NCBI GenBank assembly: GCA_033764435.1
Contig: JANRIX010000022.1
Coordinates: 129,564-193,563 of the forward strand
DNA: 64,000 nt
DNA from: JAEUMY01 sp033764435
GTDB taxonomy: Bacteria > Pseudomonadota > Gammaproteobacteria > Burkholderiales > Usitatibacteraceae
Direction of reading: 5' to 3'
Under the pieces are notes generated by a model, which worked only from the letters and a program-made list of their open reading frames with translations, was not told where the DNA came from and ran no database searches. Positions 16,246 to 24,243 of the stretch are shown one piece after another. A program made the translations under genes and the position numbers. Every line of letters starts with the position of its first letter. The first letter of the stretch is position 1.

Positions 16246-16989
16246 ATGGACCGCATCATCTACACCGCGCTCTCGGGCGCCAAGGCGCTCACCCAGCGCC
16301 AGGACGTCATGGCCAACAACGTGGCCAATGCCAACACGCCGGGCTTCCGGGCGCAGGTCCAGGCGCTGGAAGCGGTGCCGGTGAAGGGCGAGGGCATGAA
16401 GACCCGGGCGCAGACCATGGAATCCACCGTGGGCAGCGACTTTTCCACCGGGCCGGTGTCGGCCACCGGGCGCAAGCTCGACATCGCCATCGAAGGCGAC
16501 GGCTGGATCGCGGTGGAGGGGTTGGACGGGCAGGAGTCGTACACCCGTTCAGGAGCGCTGGAGGTGGGCGACAACGGGCAGCTGCGCACCAAGTCGGGCT
16601 GGACAGTGCTGGGCGATGGCGGCCCGCTCACCATCCCGGCCGACAACGAGATCAGCATTTCCCGTGATGGCACCGTCACCGCCGTGCCACGCGGCGCGGA
16701 TGCCAAGAACGCCAACACCGTGGGCCGCATCAAGCTGGTCAATCCGGAAGCCAAGTCGCTGGATCGCCAGGCCGATGGCCTCTTTCGCATGAAGGATGGC
16801 GCCCCAGCGCCCGCGGACGACAAGGTGACGGTGAGTCCCGGCGCGCTCGAAGGCAGCAATGTGAGCCCGGTCGATGCCATGGTCGGCATGATCAGCCTTG
16901 CCCGGCAATTCGAAACCCAGATGAAGCTCCTGCAGACCGCGGAGCAGAACGACCGCAGCGCGGGGCAGCTGCTGAGCGTCAACGGCTGA
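16246..16989 (+). CDS. flgF: Flagellar proximal rod protein FlgF
   Basis: FlgF is a rod subunit. The 247-residue protein has the N-terminal motif (ALTQRQDVMANNVANANTPGFRAQ), the central domain shared with FlgE/FlgG (LDIAIEGDGWIAVEG) and the C-terminal helix (NVSPVDAMVGMISLARQFETQMKLLQTAEQNDRSAGQLL). It follows the 114-bp repeat-filled gap after flgE. Confidence 0.96.
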   Translation: MDRIIYTALSGAKALTQRQDVMANNVANANTPGFRAQVQALEAVPVKGEGMKTRAQTMESTVGSDFSTGPVSATGRKLDIAIEGDGWIAVEGLDGQESYTRSGALEVGDNGQLRTKSGWTVLGDGGPLTIPADNEISISRDGTVTAVPRGADAKNANTVGRIKLVNPEAKSLDRQADGLFRMKDGAPAPADDKVTVSPGALEGSNVSPVDAMVGMISLARQFETQMKLLQTAEQNDRSAGQLLSVNG

Positions 16990-17000
16990 TCCGTCGCGCC

Positions 17001-17026
17001 GGACCCTGCGAATATTCGCAAGGTCC
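17001..17026. repeat. Palindrome GCGAATATTCGC, copy 6 (flgF-flgG gap)
   Basis: The core at 17008-17019 is the centre of a 26-bp inverted repeat with a single mismatch (GGACC arms). It lies 12 bp after the flgF stop. Confidence 0.93.
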
Positions 17027-17145
17027 CCCTGTCTGCATGACCGCTGTTTTCGGTCGCGCAAAACTGAACCCGACTTTGCCCGCTTTTCCAGGCTTGGTTT
17101 GACTCAAGTGCCTGCGATGCTTCATGCATCTACAAGGAGGCACGC

Positions 17146-17928
17146 ATGATCAAGTCACTCTGGATTGCCAAGACCGGTCTGGATGCGCAGCAGACCCAGA
17201 TGGATGTCATTTCGAACAACCTCGCCAACGTGGCCACGAATGGCTTCAAGCGGTCGCGCGCGGTGTTCGAGGACCTCCTGTACCAGACCATGCGCCAGCC
17301 CGGCGTGCAGTCGTCCCAGAACAGCCAGGTGCCCACCGGCCTGCAGATCGGCACGGGCGTGAAGCCGGTTGCCACCGCGCGCGTGCTGACCCAGGGCAAC
17401 CTGCAGCAGACCGGCAACCAGTTCGACATCGCCATCAACGGCTCGGGCTTCTTCCAGGTGCAGATGCCGGACGGTTCAACCGCCTACTCGCGTGATGGTT
17501 CGTTCCATGTCGACAGCCAGGGGCAACTGGTGACCTCCAACGGCTTTGCGGTGCAACCTGCCATCACCATTCCCGCTGGCGCACAGAGTGTGTCCATCGG
17601 TGCCGACGGCACGGTGAGCGTCATCGTGCAGGGCTCGGCCGCGCCGCAGCAGGTGGGTGCGCTGCAGCTTGCCAGCTTCATCAATCCCGCCGGCCTCTCC
17701 GCGCTGGGTCAGAACCTTTACGGCGAAACCGCCGCGTCCGGCGCACCGGCCACCAACGCGCCCGGCAGCAACGGCCTCGGCATGCTGCAGCAAGGCTATG
17801 TCGAGACGTCGAACGTCAATGTCGTGGAAGAGCTGGTCAGCATGATCCAGACCCAGCGCGCCTACGAAATCAACTCCAAGGCCATCCAGACCTCCGACCA
17901 GATGCTGCAGCGTCTGGCGCAGCTCTGA
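17146..17928 (+). CDS. flgG: Flagellar distal rod protein FlgG
   Basis: FlgG builds the distal rod. The 260-residue protein starts MIKSLWIAKTGLDAQQTQMD, has the ISNNLANVATNGFKRSRAVFEDLLYQ motif that separates FlgG from FlgF and FlgE, and ends with the usual heptad helix (NVNVVEELVSMIQTQRAYEINSKAIQTSDQMLQRLAQL). It has a textbook AGGAGG ribosome site. The 156-bp gap before it holds a TTGACT at 17109-17114 without a clear -10. Confidence 0.97.
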   Translation: MIKSLWIAKTGLDAQQTQMDVISNNLANVATNGFKRSRAVFEDLLYQTMRQPGVQSSQNSQVPTGLQIGTGVKPVATARVLTQGNLQQTGNQFDIAINGSGFFQVQMPDGSTAYSRDGSFHVDSQGQLVTSNGFAVQPAITIPAGAQSVSIGADGTVSVIVQGSAAPQQVGALQLASFINPAGLSALGQNLYGETAASGAPATNAPGSNGLGMLQQGYVETSNVNVVEELVSMIQTQRAYEINSKAIQTSDQMLQRLAQL

Positions 17929-17939
17929 TTGCCCGCATC

Positions 17940-17951
17940 GCGAATATTCGC
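17940..17951. repeat. Palindrome GCGAATATTCGC, copy 7 (flgG-flgH gap)
   Basis: Exact copy that ends 12 bp before the flgH ATG, overlapping the region of its ribosome site. Confidence 0.92.
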
Positions 17952-17963
17952 AGGGACCCCGCC

Positions 17964-18728
17964 ATGAAAACCCATCTCCCATTCGATCGCGCCCGTCACT
18001 ACATCGAGGACCGCTGGCTGCAGCTGCGCTGGCAGTTTCATCAGCACCAAAAGGGTCCCTTTGGCTGGGTGGACTACGCGGTGCTGTGCATCGCCGTGCT
18101 GCTGCTGGTGGGCTGCAGCCACATCGCACCATCGGTGGACGTGCGTCAGCCGACAACGCTGCGCCCGGTCGCGGCCAGCCCGGTGCGTCCAGCCAACGGT
18201 GCCATCTATCACGCCTCCATCCAGCCCCTGTTCGAGGATCGCCGCGCGCGCAACATCGGCGACATCCTCACCATCAACATCAACGAGCGCCTGTCCGCGA
18301 CGCAGAAATCCAACAGCAGCGTCGAGCGTGCGGGCGGCACGTCGCTGGACGTGCCCACACTGCAGGGCCTGCCAGGGAAGCGCTTCCTCGGCGCCGCCGT
18401 GTCCGCCACCAGCGAGAACAAGTTCGAAGGCAAGGGTGAGGCGACCAGCAACAACGTGTTCGAAGGCACCATCACCGTCACCGTGATTGACTTGTTGCCC
18501 AACGGCCATCTGGTCGTGGCTGGCGAGAAGCAGATCGGCATCAACCGCGACGTGCAGGCCATGCGCGTGTCTGGCGTGGTGAATCCCGTGACGATCATGG
18601 CGGGCAACACGGTCAGCTCGACCCAGGTGGCCGACGCCCGCATCGAATACCGCGGCCGAGGTGCGATGAACGAAGCCCAGTCACCCGGCTGGCTGGCCCG
18701 CTTCTTCATGACCGTCGCACCGTTCTGA
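17964..18728 (+). CDS. flgH: Flagellar L-ring lipoprotein FlgH
   Basis: FlgH forms the outer-membrane L ring. The 254 residues contain the lipobox LVGC with the lipidated Cys51, and the core FlgH domain (LFEDRRARNIGDILTININERLSATQKSNSS, NNVFEGTITVTVIDLLPNGHLVVAGEKQIGINRD). The oddity is a hydrophilic leader of about 35 residues before the hydrophobic core of the signal peptide, where most FlgH have 5-10. An internal GTG near residue 36 or 40 could be the true start, but the AGGGA site sits at the ATG used here. Confidence 0.95.
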   Translation: MKTHLPFDRARHYIEDRWLQLRWQFHQHQKGPFGWVDYAVLCIAVLLLVGCSHIAPSVDVRQPTTLRPVAASPVRPANGAIYHASIQPLFEDRRARNIGDILTININERLSATQKSNSSVERAGGTSLDVPTLQGLPGKRFLGAAVSATSENKFEGKGEATSNNVFEGTITVTVIDLLPNGHLVVAGEKQIGINRDVQAMRVSGVVNPVTIMAGNTVSSTQVADARIEYRGRGAMNEAQSPGWLARFFMTVAPF

Positions 18729-18741
18729 TCGGAGACATTCC

Positions 18742-19938
18742 ATGGCATCCGTTCCGTTCTTCTCTTCATCGTCGCCATCCGCATCGGCGCAGGAATCACC
18801 CGGCCTCATGCGCGCCTTCATCGCCAGCGCTGCCCAACATGCGCTCAAGCTGGTGCTGCTTTGCGTGTTTCTCACGTTCCTGCTGGGCAACGCGCATGCA
18901 ACCCGCATCAAGGATCTGGCCGGCTTTTCCGGTGTGCGCGGCAACCAGTTGATCGGCTATGGTCTTGTGGTCGGCCTCGATGGCAGCGGAGATCAAACCA
19001 CGCAAACGCCCTTCACCGTGCAGAGCCTCACCACCATGCTCACGCAGCTTGGTGTGAACCTGCCGCCCGGCACCAATCTGCAATTGAAGAACGTGGCCGC
19101 CGTCGTGGTGACAGCCTCGCTGCCGCCTTTTGCGCAGCCGGGCCAGACGCTCGATGTCACCGTGTCCTCGCTCGGCAATGCCAAGAGCCTGCGAGGTGGC
19201 ACCTTGCTCATGACGCCGCTCAAAGGAGCCGACGGCAACGTGTATGCCATCGCGCAGGGAAACGTGGCCGTGGGCGGCGCGGGTGCCTCCGCCGGCGGCA
19301 GCAAGACCCAGATCAACCATCTCTCCGCGGGACGTGTGCCGGCCGGCGCCACGGTGGAGCGCAGCGTGCCGACCGCGCTCGGCGAATCGGGCGTGATCCA
19401 GCTTGAGCTGCATCGCGCCGATTTCTCCACGGCCACGCGCATGGCCGATGTCATCAACCAGAAGAACACCGGTGCCCCGGCGCGGGCAATGGATGCACGC
19501 ACGGTCATGGTGAGCCTGCCGCGTGACGCCCATGATCGCGTCGCCTTCCTTGCGGGTATCGAGAATCTGCCCGTGACGGATGCCATCGGTGCCGCGCGCG
19601 TGATCATCAATGCCCGCACCGGTTCGGTCATCTTCACCCAGGCGGTGAAGCTGGAGCCCTGCGCGGTGGCGCACGGCAGCCTGTCGGTGACGATATCGAG
19701 CACGCCGGAAGTGAGCCAGCCCAATCCGCTGGGCCTCGGCCAGACAGCGGTGACCAACAAGACCGACATCCAGATCAAGCAGGACGGCACCGCGCTGATG
19801 CACCTCAAGGGCGGCGCGGACCTGGGCGAGGTGGTGAAAGCGTTGAACACGCTGGGCGCCAACCCGCAGGACCTGCTCGCGATTCTTCAAGCCATGCAGA
19901 CCGCAGGTGCCCTGAAGGCTGAGCTGGAAATCATCTGA
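18742..19938 (+). CDS. flgI: Flagellar P-ring protein FlgI
   Basis: FlgI forms the periplasmic P ring. The 398-residue precursor has a Sec signal (LKLVLLCVFLTFLLGNAHA, cleavage before TRIKDLAGFSG) preceded by about 30 extra polar residues; the in-frame ATG at residue 23 would give a more usual leader. The mature part is canonical (GVRGNQLIGYGLVVGLDGSGDQT, LKNVAAVVVTASLPPFAQPGQ). FlgA encoded at 12414 is its assembly chaperone. Confidence 0.96.
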   Translation: MASVPFFSSSSPSASAQESPGLMRAFIASAAQHALKLVLLCVFLTFLLGNAHATRIKDLAGFSGVRGNQLIGYGLVVGLDGSGDQTTQTPFTVQSLTTMLTQLGVNLPPGTNLQLKNVAAVVVTASLPPFAQPGQTLDVTVSSLGNAKSLRGGTLLMTPLKGADGNVYAIAQGNVAVGGAGASAGGSKTQINHLSAGRVPAGATVERSVPTALGESGVIQLELHRADFSTATRMADVINQKNTGAPARAMDARTVMVSLPRDAHDRVAFLAGIENLPVTDAIGAARVIINARTGSVIFTQAVKLEPCAVAHGSLSVTISSTPEVSQPNPLGLGQTAVTNKTDIQIKQDGTALMHLKGGADLGEVVKALNTLGANPQDLLAILQAMQTAGALKAELEII

Positions 19939-19944
19939 GCACCA

Positions 19945-19960
19945 TTGCGAATATTCGCAA
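19945..19960. repeat. Palindrome GCGAATATTCGC, copy 8 (flgI-flgJ gap)
   Basis: TTGCGAATATTCGCAA is a perfect 16-bp palindrome that starts 7 bp after the flgI stop and ends 14 bp before the flgJ ATG. Confidence 0.93.
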
Positions 19961-19974
19961 GGACGGAAGCCACC

Positions 19975-20970
19975 ATGACCTCCACTTCCCGCATCGGCGC
20001 CGCCATGGATTCAGGCGACTTCCGCAATCTGGAAGCGCTGAAGCGTGACCTGCGCACCGGCGATGCGGCAGCCACGCGCGACGCCACGAAGATCGCGGCC
20101 CAGAAATTCGAGGCCGAGTTTCTCAATCTCCTGATGAAGCAGATGCGCGCCGCGCTGCCGCAGGAAGATCCCCTGTCGAGCAACGCGATGAAGTCCTGGC
20201 AGTCGATGTCGGACCAGCGCCTGACCGAGGCGCTGTCGCAGAAGGGCATCGGCCTTGCGGCCATGATCGAGAGGCAGTTGAGCCAGGGCAAGACGAGCGG
20301 GATGGATGCGACGCAAACGACGAACAGTCCAATGGCCGCGCTGGGTGTGCCGGCCGTGAATGCCGCGCCGCCCGCGCAGGCGACCGATGCGACGACTGCC
20401 GTCACGCCGCTGCGCAGGTTGGCCGCCACGTCGCCCTCCGCCCTGGCCGCACCCGGCCTCGCCAACCGCGTGACCGGCGCCGCCGTGCGTCGCGAACTCG
20501 GCTCGCAGCGTGATTTCGTCGAGCGGGTGAACGCGGAGGCAAAGATTGCCGCCGAGAAGACCGGCATTCCCGCCGAGTACATGGTGGGCCAGGCCGCGCT
20601 CGAGTCGGGCTGGGGAAAGCGGGAAATCCGTGCAGCGGATGGGTCGCCCAGCTTCAATCTCTTCGGCATCAAGGCAGGCAAGAGCTGGACAGGCAAGACC
20701 ATCGAAGTGACCACCACGGAATACGTCAATGGCGTGGCGCAGAAGGTGAAAGCGAAGTTTCGTGCGTATGCGTCCTACGCGGAGGGTTTTGCGGATTACG
20801 CGAAGCTCATCAGCACCAGCCCGCGCTATGCCGCCAGCCGTCACGCAGGTTCGGCCATCGAATTCGCCCGTGCGCTGCAGCAGGGTGGATATGCGACCGA
20901 CCCGCTGTACGCGCAGAAGTTGGCAGGTACCATCGCCAGCACCGAGCGCATTGCGCGCACGCTGGTCTGA
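19975..20970 (+). CDS. flgJ: Flagellar rod-cap muramidase FlgJ
   Basis: FlgJ caps the rod and opens the peptidoglycan layer. The 331-residue protein has the N-terminal rod-binding domain (AAQKFEAEFLNLLMKQMRAALPQEDPLSS), a Pro/Ala/Thr-rich linker (about 105-170), and a C-terminal GH73 glucosaminidase/muramidase domain (AAEKTGIPAEYMVGQAALESGWGK with catalytic Glu in ALESGWG). The two-domain form is typical of beta- and gammaproteobacteria. ATG 19975 is preferred to an in-frame start at 19945 that lies within the palindrome. Confidence 0.96.
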   Translation: MTSTSRIGAAMDSGDFRNLEALKRDLRTGDAAATRDATKIAAQKFEAEFLNLLMKQMRAALPQEDPLSSNAMKSWQSMSDQRLTEALSQKGIGLAAMIERQLSQGKTSGMDATQTTNSPMAALGVPAVNAAPPAQATDATTAVTPLRRLAATSPSALAAPGLANRVTGAAVRRELGSQRDFVERVNAEAKIAAEKTGIPAEYMVGQAALESGWGKREIRAADGSPSFNLFGIKAGKSWTGKTIEVTTTEYVNGVAQKVKAKFRAYASYAEGFADYAKLISTSPRYAASRHAGSAIEFARALQQGGYATDPLYAQKLAGTIASTERIARTLV

Positions 20971-20987
20971 GGCGGGCAATGACCCAT

Positions 20988-21015
20988 TCAAGAATTCAGG
21001 CCATGCCGCCGATAA
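20988..21015 (+). promoter_or_regulatory. Sigma-28 promoter of flgKL
   Basis: TCAAG, then a perfect GCCGATAA at 21008-21015, with a spacer one base longer than usual. It lies 23 bp before flgK, so the leader would be only about 16 nt. flgKL are late (FliA-dependent) genes in other bacteria. Confidence 0.8.
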
Positions 21016-21038
21016 ACCCGAAAGTCCGGAGATAACCC

Positions 21039-22931
21039 ATGGCTTCCGCCCTGTTCGGCATCGCCACCGGCGCGCTCAATGCGGCGCGCAGCGGCCTGCA
21101 AACCACGTCGCACAACATCAGCAACGCCAACACCGCAGGCTATAGCCGGCAGGGCATCGTGCAGTCCACGAACGCATCACTGTTCACTGGTGCCGGATTC
21201 ATGGGGCAGGGCGTCAATGTGAGCACCGTTCAACGGCAGTACTCGGGCTTTCTTGAATCGCAGGTGCAGACGAGCCAGACGCGACTGTCCCGGTTCGAGA
21301 CATGGCATGGGCAGATGGCGCAGATCGATGACCTTCTGGCCGATCCCACTGCCGGACTGACCCCGGCCATGAATGACTTCTTCGCCGGTGTGCAGACCCT
21401 GTCACAGCATCCCGCTGACACCGCCGCGCGCCAAAGCCTGGTGTCATCTGCCTCGGCGCTCGCCGCGCGCTTTCAGTCGCTTGACAACCGATTTTCCCGG
21501 ATGCTGCAGGACAGCAATGGACGCATCGGGGCCAGCGTTGACGCAATCAACGGCTACACCTCGCAGATCGCCGAGCTGAATGACCGGATCCGCCTTGCCT
21601 CTTCCAACGATTTGCAGCCACCGAACGACCTGCTGGATGAGCGTGATCGGCTGATCCGGGGCCTGAATGGCGAGATCGAGGCGTCTGCTGTCCCGCAATC
21701 CGATGGCAGCGTCAACATCTTCTTTGGCAACGGCCAGCCCGGCGTGGTGGGCAGCAAGGCGTTCACGCTCGCGGCAACCCGCGATCCGGCCAATCCGGAA
21801 ACCACCACGGTCGGACTGCAGACTGCGGGTGGAGTCGTGCAATTCCGCGCCGCAGATGTTGGCGGCGGCAATCTCGCCGGCCTCATGGCGTTCCGCGATG
21901 TATCGCTCAATCAGGCAACCAACGCGCTCGGCCGAATTGCCCTCGGCCTGGCGCAGACCTTCAACGATCAGCACGCGGCGGGCATGGATCTCACGGGGGC
22001 GCTGGGAGGCGCTTTTTTCAATGCGGCCCAGCCTCAGGTGCTGTCGTACAGCAGCAACACGGGCGGCGCCACGATGGCCGCCTCGATTGCGAGTCTCTCG
22101 GCGTTGACCGACAGCGACTACCGGGTCGCTTTCGACGGTACCAACTACCGCATCACGCGCATGTCGGACAACAGCGTTCAGACTTTCGCCACACTGCCAC
22201 AGACGCTGGATGGCGTCACGTTCAGCATCGCGGGTGCGCCGGCGGCGGGCGACAGCTTTCTTGTGCAGCCGACGCGCAATGGCGCGCGCGAGTTCGGTGT
22301 GCTCATCAGCGACCTGAATCGCATCGCCGCAGCTTCTCCCGTGCGCTCCGCGAGCGCCAGGGCAAACATCGGCTCCGGTGTGATCGGCGCGCCAACGGTA
22401 TCGCTTCCACCCGATTCCAACCTGACCCAGACGGTCACGCTCACCTTCAACGCGGGTGGCACCTTCGATGTCACCGGCACTGGCACGGGCAACCCCACCG
22501 GCGTTGCGTTCACGGCAGGCGGCGCGATCAGCTACAACGGCTGGACCGTGCGCATCGACGGCACGCCGCAGCCCGGCGACAGCTTCACGATCAGTCTGAA
22601 CAGCGGCGGCAGCGGGGACAACGGCAATGCCCTGCAACTGGGCAAAGTGCAGACTCTGAAGTCTCTCATGGGGGGCAGCGCCACTCTGGGCGATGGTTAC
22701 GCCACGCTTGTGTCCGGTGTCGGCAACAAGACTCGCGAACTGGCGGCCGGTGCCGCGTCCCAGCTGATGCTGGTCGACAACGCCGTTGCGGCGCGGGAAA
22801 GCCTTTCAGGCGTGAACCTCGACGAGGAGGCCGCGAATTTGTTGCGCTATCAGCAAGCGTACCAGGCTGCAGGTCGGGTCATCCAGATCGCCGACGAAAT
22901 GTTCAGCACCATCTTGAGTATCGGAGCATGA
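21039..22931 (+). CDS. flgK: Hook-filament junction protein FlgK (HAP1)
   Basis: FlgK joins hook to filament. The 630-residue protein begins with the family motif (LFGIATGALNAARSGLQTTSHNISNANTAGYSRQ) and ends with the heptad region (VNLDEEAANLLRYQQAYQAAGRVIQIADEMFSTILSIGA). The Thr/Gly-rich centre is variable, as expected for surface-exposed hook parts. FlgN (11433) is its chaperone. Its stop overlaps the first possible ATG of flgL. Confidence 0.97.
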   Translation: MASALFGIATGALNAARSGLQTTSHNISNANTAGYSRQGIVQSTNASLFTGAGFMGQGVNVSTVQRQYSGFLESQVQTSQTRLSRFETWHGQMAQIDDLLADPTAGLTPAMNDFFAGVQTLSQHPADTAARQSLVSSASALAARFQSLDNRFSRMLQDSNGRIGASVDAINGYTSQIAELNDRIRLASSNDLQPPNDLLDERDRLIRGLNGEIEASAVPQSDGSVNIFFGNGQPGVVGSKAFTLAATRDPANPETTTVGLQTAGGVVQFRAADVGGGNLAGLMAFRDVSLNQATNALGRIALGLAQTFNDQHAAGMDLTGALGGAFFNAAQPQVLSYSSNTGGATMAASIASLSALTDSDYRVAFDGTNYRITRMSDNSVQTFATLPQTLDGVTFSIAGAPAAGDSFLVQPTRNGAREFGVLISDLNRIAAASPVRSASARANIGSGVIGAPTVSLPPDSNLTQTVTLTFNAGGTFDVTGTGTGNPTGVAFTAGGAISYNGWTVRIDGTPQPGDSFTISLNSGGSGDNGNALQLGKVQTLKSLMGGSATLGDGYATLVSGVGNKTRELAAGAASQLMLVDNAVAARESLSGVNLDEEAANLLRYQQAYQAAGRVIQIADEMFSTILSIGA

Positions 22932-22933
22932 TC

Positions 22934-24145
22934 ATGCGTATCAGCACGGCACTCATGTATCAGACTGGCAGCACTGCCATTTCCCGTCAGCAGTCGGAAC
23001 TCTCGCGTACGCAGCAGCAGATATCCACCGGCCGACGCATGCTCGCCCCGTCCGACGATCCGGTCGCCGCCTCCGAGGCCTTGCGGGTTGAGCAGGGCCG
23101 GGCACTCACCAGTCAGTACCTGTCTGCACAGGGTGCGGCGCGCGACCGACTTTCCATTCTCGAAGTGAGGTTGGGTGACGCTGGGGACATGTACCAGTCG
23201 CTGCGCCAGCTCACGGTGCAGGCGGGCAATGCTGCACTCTCCAATGCGGATCGCGCCAGCCTTGCCCGGGAGGTTCGCGGCTTGCAGAACCAGCTATTGG
23301 CCATCGCCAACAGCAGCGACGGGCAGGGCGGGTATCTCTTCAGCGGCTTCAATGTCGACACCCAGCCCTTCGACCGCACGCCTGCCGGCATCACCTACAA
23401 CGGCGATCAGGGCCAGCGTCTGCTCGAGGTTGCTGCCGGACGGCAGATCGCAGTCACGGCCAATGGCGCACAGGTGTTCGACCGGGTGCGTGACGGCAAT
23501 GGAGTGTTCGCCACCCGGGCTGGGGCGGTCAACACTGGGACCGCTGTGGTCAGTGCGGGCAGCGTCACCGATGCATCCCTGATCACCCGCCACGACTATC
23601 AGATCAATTTCTCCGTTGTCGCCGGTGTCACCACCTACGACGTGCTCGACCTCACCGCGGGCACGACGCTGTCGACGGGCAACGCCTATGCGGCCGGAGA
23701 CGCCATCGCGTTCGACGGTCTCTCATTCAAGGTCGACGGTGCGCCCGCGAACGGGGACAGCCTTTCCGTGCGGCCCAGCCAGAACTCATCGGTGTTCGAC
23801 ATGGTTGATGCGTTGGCCCGCGCGCTGGAGACCCCGGTCATCACCTCAGCGGACAAGGCCGAGCTGCAGAATTCCCTTGGCCAGGCGATGACGCATCTGG
23901 ATCGGGCCATCGACACTGCGCTGGATGTTCGCACGGGCGTGGGCGCCGCACTGCGAGAGCTGGATGGCCTCGGCGACATGGCCTCAGCCGACGCGTTGCA
24001 GGCCGATGCCCGCCTCGGCGAGCTGCGCGATCTCGATCTGGCTGAAGCCATCAGCCGGCTCTCCCTGCAAAGCACGGCGCTCGAGGCCGCGCAGCAGGCC
24101 TATCTTCGAACCACAGGGCTCACGCTGTTCAACTTTCTGAACTAG
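22934..24145 (+). CDS. flgL: Hook-filament junction protein FlgL (HAP3)
   Basis: FlgL is the second junction protein and is related to flagellin. The 403-residue product begins MRISTALMYQTGSTAISRQQSELSRTQQQISTGRRMLAPSDDPVAAS and ends LSLQSTALEAAQQAYLRTTGLTLFNFLN, as typical. Two ATGs are possible: 22928, which overlaps the flgK stop but sits 1 nt from GGAG, and 22934, which sits 7 nt from it. The second is preferred and matches the usual MRIS start. Confidence 0.96.
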   Translation: MRISTALMYQTGSTAISRQQSELSRTQQQISTGRRMLAPSDDPVAASEALRVEQGRALTSQYLSAQGAARDRLSILEVRLGDAGDMYQSLRQLTVQAGNAALSNADRASLAREVRGLQNQLLAIANSSDGQGGYLFSGFNVDTQPFDRTPAGITYNGDQGQRLLEVAAGRQIAVTANGAQVFDRVRDGNGVFATRAGAVNTGTAVVSAGSVTDASLITRHDYQINFSVVAGVTTYDVLDLTAGTTLSTGNAYAAGDAIAFDGLSFKVDGAPANGDSLSVRPSQNSSVFDMVDALARALETPVITSADKAELQNSLGQAMTHLDRAIDTALDVRTGVGAALRELDGLGDMASADALQADARLGELRDLDLAEAISRLSLQSTALEAAQQAYLRTTGLTLFNFLN

Positions 24146-24243
24146 CGGCGTCTTCCGTCGCGCCGGACCGCAACCACAATTCCGCGCCTGTCTGAGCCAC
24201 GAGTCTGAGTCGAGATTGGTGATCTGGATACTCACGGCGCAAA

